A DNA stretch of 64,000 nt from Sphingomonas sp. Leaf412 (GTDB lineage: Bacteria; Pseudomonadota; Alphaproteobacteria; Sphingomonadales; Sphingomonadaceae), in contig NZ_LMQP01000002.1 in NCBI RefSeq assembly GCF_001425405.1, positions 422,144 through 486,143 of the forward strand, read 5' to 3'. Positions 44,409-53,406 of the stretch are shown one piece after another. Both the position numbers and the translations under genes were made by a program. The notes under the pieces are model-generated. The model was not told the origin of the DNA. It was given only the letters and a program-made list of their open reading frames with translations, and did not search any database. Positions within the stretch are counted from its first letter, which is position 1. The number at the start of each line of letters is the position of its first letter.

Positions 44409-46560
44409 ACTCGAGACCACCGCCCTCTCGCGGACGGGAACATGGCTTCGCACGATGGCGGAGCATCGTTCCCTGAGTGAGACGGTGCGCGTGTCGCGCG
44501 CCTCGGTCGTCACCGACGGACGCTGGACCGTGGACCTGCGCCAGCCCAGCGATGCCCGCACCTCGGTCATCTACCTCGACGGCCTGCCCGAACCGCTGGC
44601 CGACGAGATCAGGATCGCCTTGCTGGTGGGGATGGCCCATCCGTCGTCGACCGCCCGGTCTGCGAAGTCCATGGCCGCGTTGGGGCACTCGCTCACCATG
44701 ATCGGGCGATGGATGGTCCACGGGAAGATCGGTTCCTTCGGCGAGCTGGGGGCGGGCTGCGGCGAGCTCTTTCTGGATGCCCTCAAGCAGTTCCACGAGC
44801 GCAAGCGGTCCGACACCCACGAGCCGGGGCGCGGACATTGGGAGCCCCGTCCCCGGTTCGGCAAGCGGCCCGGCAAGATCGGCGATACGCCCCGCGCGAC
44901 GCGTGGGCTGGTCAAGGACGTGGCCAGCGCGTTCCTCTTCCTGCGCCGCAACGCGGCGCTCCTCGAGCGGTATGGCGGTGCCGCCCCGCGCGGAGATCCC
45001 TTCGGGCATACCGCCGCCCAGGCGGTGGCGACGGACTGGGCCGACGATGGCGCCGACCGCACGACCGAGCGCCTCCCCGACGCGGTGCTCGAACGGCTCG
45101 TTTCTGGCGCGACGCGCATGATGGGCGTGCCGGCCGACGACGCGATCCGCCTGGTCAAGCGGCTTGCCGCGCTCTGCGCGCGTGGACTGACCGGCGCGGA
45201 GGCGGCCGAACGCCTCCGCGACTTTCGCTTCGGGAAGGTCGAGGGGGAGACCTCGCGCTGGCGCGATGGCTTGCTCGTCGAGGGGATGAGCCCGATTGAC
45301 TCGATCCGGCAGATCGTGCACCTCGTGCGCGACGCCGCGTATGCGCTCCACTTGCTTGGCGTTGGCCAGCGGCCGGGCGAGGCACTCGGCCTGCGCGGCG
45401 GGAGGCATCCGCCGAAGGGGACGGAGCGCGCCGGCGGGTTCGGCTTGGCCGGGCGCCCGGACGCCCCCTGGTGCCTGTCGGAGGCGCCGAGCAAGAGCGG
45501 CTTCTCGACGGTGCTGCATCTGCACGGCCACGTCTACAAGCGCGAGGCGACGCCCAGGCCGGTGCGGTGGGTGGTCGGCGGGCGGCAGCCCGGCGAGGGG
45601 CCGCCCGACGCGCTGCTCGCGCTCGAGGTGCTCGAGCGTCTGCACGCGCCGCTTCGCAGGTTCGCGCCCAAGGAGGCCCAGGGGCTGCTGGTGGTCGACT
45701 TCGCGTCGGAGGCCGGGGAGCCTCTCCGGACCGACTGGCTGGTCGTCACCCGGCTGTCGGCTTCCATGAAGCGCTCGATCCCGCGCTTCGCCGACTTCAG
45801 TGGCATCCCTGACGAGGAGATGGGCCGCGATCTCCGCAAGTACCGCGAGCCGGGGCCGAGCTGCATCGCCCTGTACGCCTTCCGCAAGACCTACGCGCAG
45901 ACGCTCTACAAGCTCTACCCCGGGCTTCTGATGGCGATCGCCAGGCAGTTGCAGCACGCCTCGCCGGACTTCACCATGAAGGACTACGTGACGGGTGATC
46001 CGTCCTTCCAGCGCGAGCTGGAGCTCTTCCGCTCCAGGCACACCGTCCTGCTGTTCGACGAGATCATGGACGGGGTCGCGACCACGGCGCACACCATGGA
46101 CGCGGCCATGGACCGTGTGCTGGGGCGCGTCGCCGGACGCGGCGCGGCGATCGATCCGACGCGGCGCGATGCGATCTGGGCCGAGCAGGCCGCCGCCCCG
46201 CAACCGCTGTTCGCGCGCGACGGCCTGCGCCCCGCCGCCGGCCTCGTCGCTGCCTTCATGGGAGCGGGCACCGGATCGGATCTGGCCATGGAAGGATCCG
46301 TCCCGGACAGCATCGGCGCCGGCGCCCCTCGGCCGGACCGCGCGCGCAATGGGGCCGCCATCATGCGAACGTACGTGACGGAGCGGCGGCGGGCGGTCGC
46401 GGCAGCCGCCGCGGGCGACTCCGCCGCTGGCCGGGAGGCAAGGGACCGCGTGCTGGCGGCAGCGCGGGCCCTCGGGAGCTCGGGCTTCAGGAACAGGCAT
46501 CAGGCCGCCGCGACCGCGCCCGGCATCACTACCAGCGAAGGAGAGTACGATGACGAATGA
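44401..46560 (+). CDS. Tyrosine recombinase-like protein, third of trio (GmtZ-like)
   Basis: This 719-aa protein has a recombinase-like helix set at about residues 495-535: YAFRKTYAQTLYKLYPGLL stands where active enzymes have the HxxR box, then QLQHAS (GH-like) and MKDYV with a Tyr. An Arg I candidate lies in VGQRPGEALGLR. The His box is altered, so activity may depend on the partners. Start ATG at 44401 is inside the previous gene; its stop overlaps the next gene by 11 bases. Confidence 0.65.
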   Translation: MAELETTALSRTGTWLRTMAEHRSLSETVRVSRASVVTDGRWTVDLRQPSDARTSVIYLDGLPEPLADEIRIALLVGMAHPSSTARSAKSMAALGHSLTMIGRWMVHGKIGSFGELGAGCGELFLDALKQFHERKRSDTHEPGRGHWEPRPRFGKRPGKIGDTPRATRGLVKDVASAFLFLRRNAALLERYGGAAPRGDPFGHTAAQAVATDWADDGADRTTERLPDAVLERLVSGATRMMGVPADDAIRLVKRLAALCARGLTGAEAAERLRDFRFGKVEGETSRWRDGLLVEGMSPIDSIRQIVHLVRDAAYALHLLGVGQRPGEALGLRGGRHPPKGTERAGGFGLAGRPDAPWCLSEAPSKSGFSTVLHLHGHVYKREATPRPVRWVVGGRQPGEGPPDALLALEVLERLHAPLRRFAPKEAQGLLVVDFASEAGEPLRTDWLVVTRLSASMKRSIPRFADFSGIPDEEMGRDLRKYREPGPSCIALYAFRKTYAQTLYKLYPGLLMAIARQLQHASPDFTMKDYVTGDPSFQRELELFRSRHTVLLFDEIMDGVATTAHTMDAAMDRVLGRVAGRGAAIDPTRRDAIWAEQAAAPQPLFARDGLRPAAGLVAAFMGAGTGSDLAMEGSVPDSIGAGAPRPDRARNGAAIMRTYVTERRRAVAAAAAGDSAAGREARDRVLAAARALGSSGFRNRHQAAATAPGITTSEGEYDDE

Positions 46561-47182
46561 CGTTCAGACGGGCTGCGCAACCGACACGGCGGGTGCTCGT
46601 ACCATCGCCGGCGCTGCTCCGCCGTCGCGGACCGCCGGCGTCTATGCACCCACGTCCCCGTCGGCGCAGCCTTGGCCGTCGGGCCACGTCCCGTCGGGCC
46701 TGGTGGAGCGCGAGATGTGGGCGGCGTTCGCGGCGATCAGCCGGAAGCAGGGTGCCCGCCTGTCGCTGTCGGCCGTCGCTAGGCAGTCGGGGCACTCCCG
46801 CACGATGATCTCGCACGATGGGGGTGACTTCCCCGTGCTGCGTGGCGCCATCCTGGAGGAGATCGGTCGCAGGAAGCCGGCGAGGGCCGCCAAGCCGACG
46901 CGCGAGGAGGCGGAGGCGATCGCCGAGGCGCGGAGGGAGCGGAAGGTGAACCACTGGCGGGCGGTGGCCCGCGAGGCGGATGGCCGCAACGCCGAGTGCA
47001 TGGCGGCCGCGGTCGCGGCTGAGACCAGGACGGAGCGGGCGCACGGCGTGCTCCGGCGCATCCTGGACGACATGGTCGCCGGGCGCTGGGTACGCGCCGA
47101 CCCGTCCGCGGTCCTCCTCGGCGAGATCGAGGTGCTGCTGGGGTCGCCCGTCCGGACCGGCGCCGCCGACGCCGCCGGCTAG
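46550..47182 (+). CDS. Small DNA-binding accessory of the recombinase trio (GmtX/TnpC-like)
   Basis: This 210-aa protein has a helix-turn-helix-like segment (ISRKQGARLSLSAVARQSGHSRTMISHD) followed by a long charged helix that should form a coiled coil (REEAEAIAEARRERKVNHWRAVAREA). Tn554 TnpC and GmtX-type proteins have the same size and place. GAAGGAGA precedes the ATG. Its stop shares the bases ctag with the stop of the convergent gene at 47179. Confidence 0.65.
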   Translation: MTNDVQTGCATDTAGARTIAGAAPPSRTAGVYAPTSPSAQPWPSGHVPSGLVEREMWAAFAAISRKQGARLSLSAVARQSGHSRTMISHDGGDFPVLRGAILEEIGRRKPARAAKPTREEAEAIAEARRERKVNHWRAVAREADGRNAECMAAAVAAETRTERAHGVLRRILDDMVAGRWVRADPSAVLLGEIEVLLGSPVRTGAADAAG

Positions 47183-47892
47183 CGCGTTCGGCGCGCCGGC
47201 GAGATCGCGCCGGTCGCCCCCCAGTCAGGTGCCGGGAGGTCGAGGTCCAGTTCGGGTCGCCAGCCAAGGCCATCGAGGAGGTCGTGGACGGCGCGGTCGA
47301 GCAGGGGATGGTCGGCACCGCGCAGCATGGGCGATGGCCGGCCGCCTCTCAATACCCCGACTGTGAGCGCCGCCGCGCCGCGCGTCACCAGCGACCGGAC
47401 ACGTCGCTCGCGGTTGACCCAGGTGAAGTCGGTCAGCGCGCGCGCGAGCAGGGCGGCGGCGAGATCGTTTTCGACAAGCAGCTTGGCGTCGGCGGAAGCG
47501 ATCAGGTCGTGGCACGGGTCGGGCGGGGCGGCCGTGGGGAATCGGGCGGTGGCACCTTCGTCGGCATGGAAGGAGCCCTCGGCGTCCTGGGTCCCGCGGA
47601 CCGCGATCGGGCTGGCGCCGTCACGTATCAGCCAGACGCCGGTATCGCGGCCATCGTCGAGGATCAGGGGTACGGCGGCCGCACCTTCGGCGGCAGGCGG
47701 CAGCTCGCGCGCCAGCACGGCGGCGCGTGCGGACGCCGCCAGCCGGAGGCTCTGGCAGGCGTCGGCGACGTAGGCCGCCGCGACGGGAAGCCCGCCGTCG
47801 GCGAGTGCACGGTGACACAGCGCCGCGGCGTCGATCAGCTGCTCCAGGACGGCGACGTCAGGCCTCGCACCTCCGGTGGCGGACGCGCTCAC
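47179..47892 (-). CDS. Unknown protein
   Basis: This 237-aa protein is not recognised. It is mainly helical, with VLEQLIDAAALCHRALADGGLPVAAAYVADACQSLRLAA at the N-terminus and a C-terminal half containing DFTWVNRERRVRSLVTRGAAALTVGVLRG. I place the start at a GTG (47892); residues upstream in frame derive from the palindrome region and look non-coding. The gene starts 124 bp downstream of the perfect inverted repeat at 48016-48061. Confidence 0.4.
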   Translation of the reverse strand: MSASATGGARPDVAVLEQLIDAAALCHRALADGGLPVAAAYVADACQSLRLAASARAAVLARELPPAAEGAAAVPLILDDGRDTGVWLIRDGASPIAVRGTQDAEGSFHADEGATARFPTAAPPDPCHDLIASADAKLLVENDLAAALLARALTDFTWVNRERRVRSLVTRGAAALTVGVLRGGRPSPMLRGADHPLLDRAVHDLLDGLGWRPELDLDLPAPDWGATGAISPARRTR

Positions 47893-48015
47893 GCCGGGCC
47901 TTTCGCGGGGCGGCGCGCCGGCGCGGGCCGTGTCGACCTCTCCACGACGGACATGTCGGCGGCAGCCACGGCCGTGCCTTCGGCGACGGCCTCGCCGTCG
48001 CAGCGCAGAAAGGTG

Positions 48016-48061
48016 GAGACAGAGACAATCACTACTTGTAAGTAGTGATTGTCTCTGTCTC
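48016..48061. repeat. Perfect 21-bp inverted repeat containing ACTAC-N6-GTAGT site 3
   Basis: Two perfect 21-nt arms (gagacagagacaatc + actact, and its complement) flank a 4-nt centre. The middle 18 bases, CACTACTTGTAAGTAGTG, match site 1 at 17 of 18 positions on the opposite strand. It lies after the stop of the gene at 48121 and before the gene at 47892. It may be an operator, a terminator without a T tract, or a recombination site. No other copy with full arms is in the window. Confidence 0.7.
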
Positions 48062-48120
48062 GTCAATATGCGCGGGTTCGCAGACGTGTGGCCGGGTGCG
48101 GGTCGATTGCGATCAGCGGA

Positions 48121-49344
48121 TCACGCCGCGAGCGCCTGCGGCAGATCGTGGGTGACGGCGGCTTCCACCGGGATCGGCTTGCCGTCGTGGAAGATGTCGA
48201 GGGCACCCTGGCGGCTCTCGGCCCCGGTCGCGACCAGCTCGGCCGATACGAATGCCGGGTGGTCGACGAAGTCCGATAGCTTCCTTCCCGTGGCGCCGAG
48301 CGCCAGCGTTTCCGGGTAGCTGCCCCAGAGCGAGAGGGCGTTGTCCGAGTAGACGCCGCCTTCGAACTCAAGGAGGGCGACGAGTACGCCGTCCTGGTAG
48401 TGGAGGGTCTCGCGCTTGCCGTTCCTGTCGAACTGGACCCCGCCGCGGAAGTCTTCCGCACCCGCTGCCACCGCCTGCCGAAGCACCTCGCGGGGGTCGA
48501 GGCCCCGTTCCCTGACGATGGCCAGCGCGACCTCGCTGATCAGGCCCTGCGATCCGGCCGATTGTAGATTGGCCAGTGCGGTCGCGCGGCTCCGGTGTTC
48601 CCGATGGTGGTACCCGTAGTGGCTGCGGATCTCCCTGACCGTGCGGATGCGCTCGTCGCCGGTCGGCGCCCAGACGAGGCCCCGGTTCAGCGCGACCATC
48701 AGCATGACGTAGCGCAGCTCCGCGATGTCCTTGGGCCTTCCGTAGTGGGGTAGGGGCTCCATCCGCAACCAAAGCGGCGCGGTGCCGCGTCCGATCTTCG
48801 CGGCGGTCTCCTCGAGTGCGCGGCGCAGGCCGGCCTCGCGCTTGGCGATCCGGCCGCGGACCCTGTCGGCGTGCGCGAGGATGTCGAGCATCCCACCCGC
48901 GATCTCGTCGACCGTCGGCTTCTCGGTGACCCAGTAGCGGCGGTGGTCGACGCAAAGCGGCAGGATGAAGTCGCCGAAGTCGAAATCGATGACCAGTGCG
49001 ATCTGGTCTGCCGTGCTGAGGCAGCACGTGCGGACGCTGTCAGGCATGGGGGGTGCGACGCCGGCGATTCGGAGTGCGAGGATGCCGCGGTGCAGTTCCC
49101 CGAGCAGCTGCGTGATCTCGGGTGCGCTCAGCATGACCGTCCGTTCGTCTTCGGAGCCGACGCGGATGTCCGACCGGCCATCCCACGCGTTGCCCACCCA
49201 CTCGATGCGGCTGATACGCTCCTGCGTCGCGGAGCGTGGTAGGGTGCTGACCCAGTCCTGCACGTCGCCCGCGCGCAGTTCCCAATAGTCGCGTCCCCGC
49301 GCGATGCTCGCCACGATCTCCAATCCGTCCGTCATGTTCTTCAT
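48121..49344 (-). CDS. Unknown protein
   Basis: This 407-aa protein is not recognised. It has a hydrophobic beta-like stretch (IALVIDFDFGDFILPLCVDHRRYWV) and a helix pair with Arg/Glu charges (DRVRGRIAKREAGLRRALEETAAKI). No membrane segment or known catalytic motif is evident. I use the ATG at 49344 (MKNMTDG); the first 17 residues of the longer frame look spurious. It stands alone between the recombinase side and the retron-like side. Confidence 0.5.
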   Translation of the reverse strand: MKNMTDGLEIVASIARGRDYWELRAGDVQDWVSTLPRSATQERISRIEWVGNAWDGRSDIRVGSEDERTVMLSAPEITQLLGELHRGILALRIAGVAPPMPDSVRTCCLSTADQIALVIDFDFGDFILPLCVDHRRYWVTEKPTVDEIAGGMLDILAHADRVRGRIAKREAGLRRALEETAAKIGRGTAPLWLRMEPLPHYGRPKDIAELRYVMLMVALNRGLVWAPTGDERIRTVREIRSHYGYHHREHRSRATALANLQSAGSQGLISEVALAIVRERGLDPREVLRQAVAAGAEDFRGGVQFDRNGKRETLHYQDGVLVALLEFEGGVYSDNALSLWGSYPETLALGATGRKLSDFVDHPAFVSAELVATGAESRQGALDIFHDGKPIPVEAAVTHDLPQALAA

Positions 49345-49716
49345 GCTCGTACCCCTGCTTCCTGTTTTCCCTCCAGCCGAAGGGAACACCTGCACTCTTC
49401 TGATGGAATAGACCTAGGGACGCACCGACGCGGCCCCACGATCGCGACCCTGATCCTCGCAACGACCAGGCCCCTCCCGAACGGGGCGAGGCGACGCCGT
49501 CCGCATGTTCGGCCGCGCTGCTCAAGAATTCGTGAAGGTCCGACCGAGCGCGATTGGCGTCGGCGCTGCCGACTGGCATGGTCTTCGGTCGCAGGTGCTT
49601 ATGCGGTCGTCATCAATACGGCGGCGGGAGGATACGTTCGATGAGAGTTCTTCTGGTCATTTCGGAGCGAGCGCAGGGATCAAGCCGCGGCACGGGCGCG
49701 GATCGAGGGTGAGGCC
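49345..49716. other. 372-bp divergent intergenic region
   Basis: No gene is evident. It separates the gene at 49344 (minus) from the HEPN-like gene (plus), so it should hold two promoters. It contains a hairpin of the type gcccctcccgaacggggc (about 49468-49485) and a GGGAGGAT segment at about 49627 that may belong to a short unannotated leader. Confidence 0.35.
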
Positions 49717-50421
49717 ATGCCGAACTTCTCGATGATCCTGAACGACGACGGTTCCGTTCGGCAGTTGCTGCGCGACGGCGAGCCATACGACCGCGCCATC
49801 CGGCTCGAGCCGGCGTACGCGATCGTGTCGACCTACTTCCGGCTTTCCGCGAGCAACATCGCCGGGCTCGCGGGCGCCGCCGATGACGAGCTGCGCCGCT
49901 TCCATGGCATCCAGGCCTTCCTGATGGCGCTCACCGGCGTCGAGGCGTTCACCAACGTCTTCTTCACGTTGCGCGCGCGGGAAACCGGCGACGACGCCCT
50001 CAAGGCGATCGTCGATGCGAAGAAGGGTTCCCTGCTGGCGCGGCTCGAGCGGTGCGTCGAACGTGCGTTCGCGGCCTCGCTCGACGATCAGGAAGCGCTG
50101 ATCGGACGGTTGCGCGAGCTCTTCGCCATGCGCGCGCAGATCGTGCATCCCCGCTGGGACCCGGCGTCGGCGACCATCGGCGGCTTCATCCCGCTGCACA
50201 TCGACGGCCTCTCGATGAACTTCCAGTCGAGCTTCGAGGACGAGCGCCTGTGCCGGGAGGCGTTCCTCTGGTGCCTGCTGCTGGTGATCAGGGTCGCGAA
50301 GGCGGCGGGTGCCGGGGACGTCGCCGCGTTCTGCCGGTTCTGGACCGGGCAGGAGAACGTCTCGGAGGAAGCCGTCCTGCGGCAGCTGGGTCTCGGCGCG
50401 GACGATGCGCCCGGTGGCTGA
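49717..50421 (+). CDS. HEPN-like domain protein, candidate ribonuclease
   Basis: The C-terminal half of this 234-aa helical protein carries FAMRAQIVHPRW (Arg139, His144), which fits the Rx4-6H active site of HEPN ribonucleases; many defence toxins use this motif. An aromatic helix (AFLMALTGVEAFTNVFF) precedes it. It lies 36 bp before the phosphoribosyltransferase gene on the same strand and is probably co-transcribed with it. The motif alone can be fortuitous, so the assignment is moderate. Confidence 0.55.
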   Translation: MPNFSMILNDDGSVRQLLRDGEPYDRAIRLEPAYAIVSTYFRLSASNIAGLAGAADDELRRFHGIQAFLMALTGVEAFTNVFFTLRARETGDDALKAIVDAKKGSLLARLERCVERAFAASLDDQEALIGRLRELFAMRAQIVHPRWDPASATIGGFIPLHIDGLSMNFQSSFEDERLCREAFLWCLLLVIRVAKAAGAGDVAAFCRFWTGQENVSEEAVLRQLGLGADDAPGG

Positions 50422-50457
50422 CGACGCGTCGTCTAGCTCGCGGGCTCGGCGACGCTG

Positions 50458-51606
50458 ATGGCGATCGCGCCTCGCACCGGTCATCCGCGCGTCGCCGCCT
50501 GGCTGTCAAACCTCCCGCCCAACCGGCAGGAGGCGGGGGCGCTGCTGGTGGACGGACTGCGGCTGGTGAGCGAGACCGACCTGCGCCGCGATCTGGGCGA
50601 CCTCGTCGAGCGCCTGCTGGGCCAGCTGCCCGGCCCCGTCGCGGCGTTCCCGGCGCGCGAGGTTCCGTCCGGCGAGTCGGCGCATCCCACCGGCCGCGAC
50701 GCCGGCTACGACGTGTTCCAGCCTGGACTGCCCGGCAGCGAGGCGGTCGTCGGGAACGTGCTGACCGGCGTGCTGCGGCAGCCGGCGGCGCGGGGCCAGC
50801 TGCTGCCCGATCACGGTCTCGCGCCGCTGCGGGCGGCCAAGGTGCGCACGATACTGCTGGTCGACGACTTCTCCGGCTCGGGCAAGCGGCTGGTCGACTT
50901 CGCGACCGCCCTCCGCCGTCACGCGACCGTGCGCAGCTGGGCCTCGGCGGGACTGATCGAGTTCCACGTGGCCGTGTTCGCCGCCACCGCCCGGGCGCTC
51001 CGGCTTCTCCACCGGCGGTTCGGGGAGGACCGCGTCCATCTGGTGCTGGCCGCGCCGACCTTCGCCGGCGCCGGCTGGACGGCCGAGCAGCTCGCCGACG
51101 TCGAGGCGATGTGCCTCGCCCAGGCCGGGAGGCGCCGCAAGGCGATGGCGCTTGGCTTCAAGGAGAGCCGCGCGCTGATCGCGTTCGAGCACACCGCGCC
51201 GAACAACCTGCCGTTTGTGCTCTGGAAGGTGGCGGACGGGTGGAACAGCCTATTCGAGGGAAAGGCGGTCCCGCGCGATCTGCTATCGCTGTTCGCGATG
51301 ACTCCCGCGCCGCCGCGCGAGCCGCTCGCAGGGACGGCGGGGGCGGAGCGCCTCGGGCGGGTGATCGACCTGCTCGGTCACCGTGTCCGTCGGCCCGATC
51401 GGATCGCCGAGGTCACGGACACGACCCCCGCCGAGGTCGCGCGGCTGCTCGCCCTCGCTCAGACCTTGGGGCTAGCGGGGTCCACGCTGAGGCTGACCGA
51501 TGCGGGTCTCGTCGAGCTCCGCCGCTGGCGGTCCGAGTACGCGCCCAGGGAGTTGCGCGACCACGACGAACCATACTATCCGTCGCAGCTGAGGGCGGAG
51601 CGGTGA
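50458..51606 (+). CDS. Phosphoribosyltransferase-like protein with winged-helix tail (retron effector type)
   Basis: This 382-aa protein has a PRTase-type PRPP loop LLVDDFSGSGKR (133-144): two acidic residues, then a small-residue loop and Lys. The C-terminus (about 300-370, PDRIAEVTDTTPAEVARLLALAQTLGL...LTDAGLVELRRW) is a winged-helix domain. PRTase plus winged helix is the effector of type III retrons. It lies upstream of a structured non-coding segment and a retron-type reverse transcriptase, which supports this role. The true enzymatic reaction is unknown. Confidence 0.75.
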   Translation: MAIAPRTGHPRVAAWLSNLPPNRQEAGALLVDGLRLVSETDLRRDLGDLVERLLGQLPGPVAAFPAREVPSGESAHPTGRDAGYDVFQPGLPGSEAVVGNVLTGVLRQPAARGQLLPDHGLAPLRAAKVRTILLVDDFSGSGKRLVDFATALRRHATVRSWASAGLIEFHVAVFAATARALRLLHRRFGEDRVHLVLAAPTFAGAGWTAEQLADVEAMCLAQAGRRRKAMALGFKESRALIAFEHTAPNNLPFVLWKVADGWNSLFEGKAVPRDLLSLFAMTPAPPREPLAGTAGAERLGRVIDLLGHRVRRPDRIAEVTDTTPAEVARLLALAQTLGLAGSTLRLTDAGLVELRRWRSEYAPRELRDHDEPYYPSQLRAER

Positions 51607-51787
51607 GCATCCAGCCTCCCGCCGGCCGCAAGGCCGGTCCATGCCCCGGCTCGTCCGGGGCGGGCTGGCGCGTCGCGCTTCGCCTGGGAGAAGGTGTCGC
51701 CGTGATCGGCCATGGTGAAGCGGACTCCGGCACCGACGAGGACTGGGCTCGTCCCCTCCACCATCGCCTCCTATCGGGTCAAAGTGG
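51607..51787 (+). ncRNA. Candidate retron msr-msd RNA
   Basis: The 181 bp between effector and reverse transcriptase fold well. Two short stem-loops stand first: ccggcc-gcaa-ggccgg (51622-51637, GNRA-type loop) and gccccgg-ctcgt-ccggggc (51643-51661). A long stem follows: 51708-51720 pairs with 51755-51767 at 11 of 13 positions, capped by gacgag / ctcgtc (51735-51740, 51748-51753). Short msr hairpins followed by one long msd hairpin is the retron RNA plan. The a1/a2 pairing is only weakly seen (gagcatcc at 51605 with ggatgatc at 51786). Boundaries are approximate. Confidence 0.55.
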
Positions 51788-52957
51788 ATGATCGGCGCTT
51801 CGCCCCACCGATACGTCGTCGACGGCCGCGCGTCGGGTCGGTCCGACGAGCTCCTCGTCCGGGCTCTCGCGCAGGCCCGGTCGGTCGAGGTGGCCGGCGC
51901 GCCCGCGATCGTGACGCTGCGTCACCTCGCGGCCCGGATGGGCGTGGACTACAGGTATCTCCGCTCGGTGATCGCAAACAGGTCGGGCGACCGCTACCGC
52001 GACTTCAGCATATCCAAGCGCGGCGGCGGGGGCAGGCGGATCGCCGTCCCCGAGCCGACGCTGATGGCCGTTCAGCGCTGGATAGTCCGCGAGATCCTTC
52101 GCGGACGGCCGGTCCATCCGGACAGTCACGCCTACGCCGCCGGCAGCTCGATCGTGGCCTGCGCGCGGCGCCACTGCATGGCGGGATGGCTGCTCAAGCT
52201 GGACATCCACGACTTCTTCGAGAGCGTGCCCGAGCGTTCGGTGTACGACGTCTTCCGGACTATCGGCTATCAGCCGCTCGTATCCTTCGAGCTCGCGCGC
52301 CTGTGCACGCGGCCATGGGTCGACCCTCCGCAGGACAGGCGCGCCGCCCGCACGGTCTCCAACCACGCCAACCGTGGCATCGACCTGTATCGCCGTGAAC
52401 TGACCGGCTTCCTCCCGCAAGGGGCGCCTACCAGTCCGATGCTGTCGAACCTCGCCTGCGTGGGACTCGACGGACGCCTGTCCAGCTTGGCCCGGTCCGC
52501 CGGGCTGACCTACACGCGCTACTCCGACGACCTGACGTTCTCAGGTCCGCCGGGCACGTTCGACCGAAGCCATGCCGTCGCGATGGTCGACGGCGTCCGG
52601 GACGTCCTGCGCGACCACGGCTTCCGCATGCACGAGCGCAAGATCTCGATCGTGCCGCCCGGCGGACGCAAGGTGGTGCTGGGCCTGCTCGTCGACCGGG
52701 ACCGTCCGCGGCTGCCGGGCGGGTTGCGCCAGCGGTTGTCGGACCACGTCCGCGGCATCGAGGGCTTCGGCATCGCCGCCCATGCAGCCGAGCGCAACTT
52801 CGAGGCGGTCACGGGCATGGTCAACCACATCGCCGGGCTGCTCCGCTTCGCGCGGGACGTCGAGCCCGCTTTCGCCGATCGGCTGCGGGTGCGCTTCGAG
52901 GCGGCGCTCGCGCGGCATGGGTGGGGTGCCGCCCCCGAGAGCGGGTCCGAACCGTAG
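51788..52957 (+). CDS. Retron-type reverse transcriptase
   Basis: This 389-aa reverse transcriptase has RT motifs in order: GRRIAVPE (about 82-89), CARRH (retron NAxxH position), KLDIHDFF with Asp139, LPQGAPTSPMLSN (209-221) and RYSDD (244-248) with the catalytic Asp pair. VLGLLVDRDRPRLP stands where retron enzymes carry VTG. The finger-palm-thumb order is complete; no endonuclease or maturase X domain is seen, so it is not a group II intron protein. With the upstream RNA and PRTase-type effector it would make multicopy single-stranded DNA in a type III-like retron. Confidence 0.85.
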   Translation: MIGASPHRYVVDGRASGRSDELLVRALAQARSVEVAGAPAIVTLRHLAARMGVDYRYLRSVIANRSGDRYRDFSISKRGGGGRRIAVPEPTLMAVQRWIVREILRGRPVHPDSHAYAAGSSIVACARRHCMAGWLLKLDIHDFFESVPERSVYDVFRTIGYQPLVSFELARLCTRPWVDPPQDRRAARTVSNHANRGIDLYRRELTGFLPQGAPTSPMLSNLACVGLDGRLSSLARSAGLTYTRYSDDLTFSGPPGTFDRSHAVAMVDGVRDVLRDHGFRMHERKISIVPPGGRKVVLGLLVDRDRPRLPGGLRQRLSDHVRGIEGFGIAAHAAERNFEAVTGMVNHIAGLLRFARDVEPAFADRLRVRFEAALARHGWGAAPESGSEP

Positions 52958-53406
52958 GTCTTAGCGCTCCGGAACAGGCCCGATCACGGCGGACGAGCCC
53001 AGCCGATCCGACTGATCCTGCTTCCTGCGAACAGACGGGGGCGTCGTGGGTTCGCGACGGGTAGGCGCATTTGCGTCTAGGCTTTGGGGACATGGCGCCG
53101 GACTATGGCCGCGCCCATTCTCGGCCTCGCGTCCCGCGCAGTCGGTGCCGTGCGCAAGCGGACCGGCGACGAGTGGAGGGGACGGGCGGCCGCCCGGGAA
53201 GGCCCGATTCTCGCGTTGGGGTAAAACACGGCAAGTCGCGCGTTGAAAGCGGTCTCGCCTTCGGTGGTTGGCGGTTTCCGAGCGGTCCCTCCGGCGCATC
53301 GCGCTGAACCGGGGTGACGGGTGCGGTATCGTGGGCAATGGCTTGACGATCGTCGCGCGGACGAAGGTTATGGCCTGTCGGGGCATCAAGGGGAATACGG
53401 GGGCTA
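52958..53406. other. 449-bp intergenic region
   Basis: I see no convincing gene. Short open frames here lack start signals and have shadow-like composition. The segment separates the retron-like locus from the small gene at 53407 and should contain its promoter. Confidence 0.35.

Noticed and set aside
51788-52957. Group II intron maturase
   Set aside because: No maturase X or endonuclease domain and no intron-like flanks; the motif set and neighbours fit a retron.
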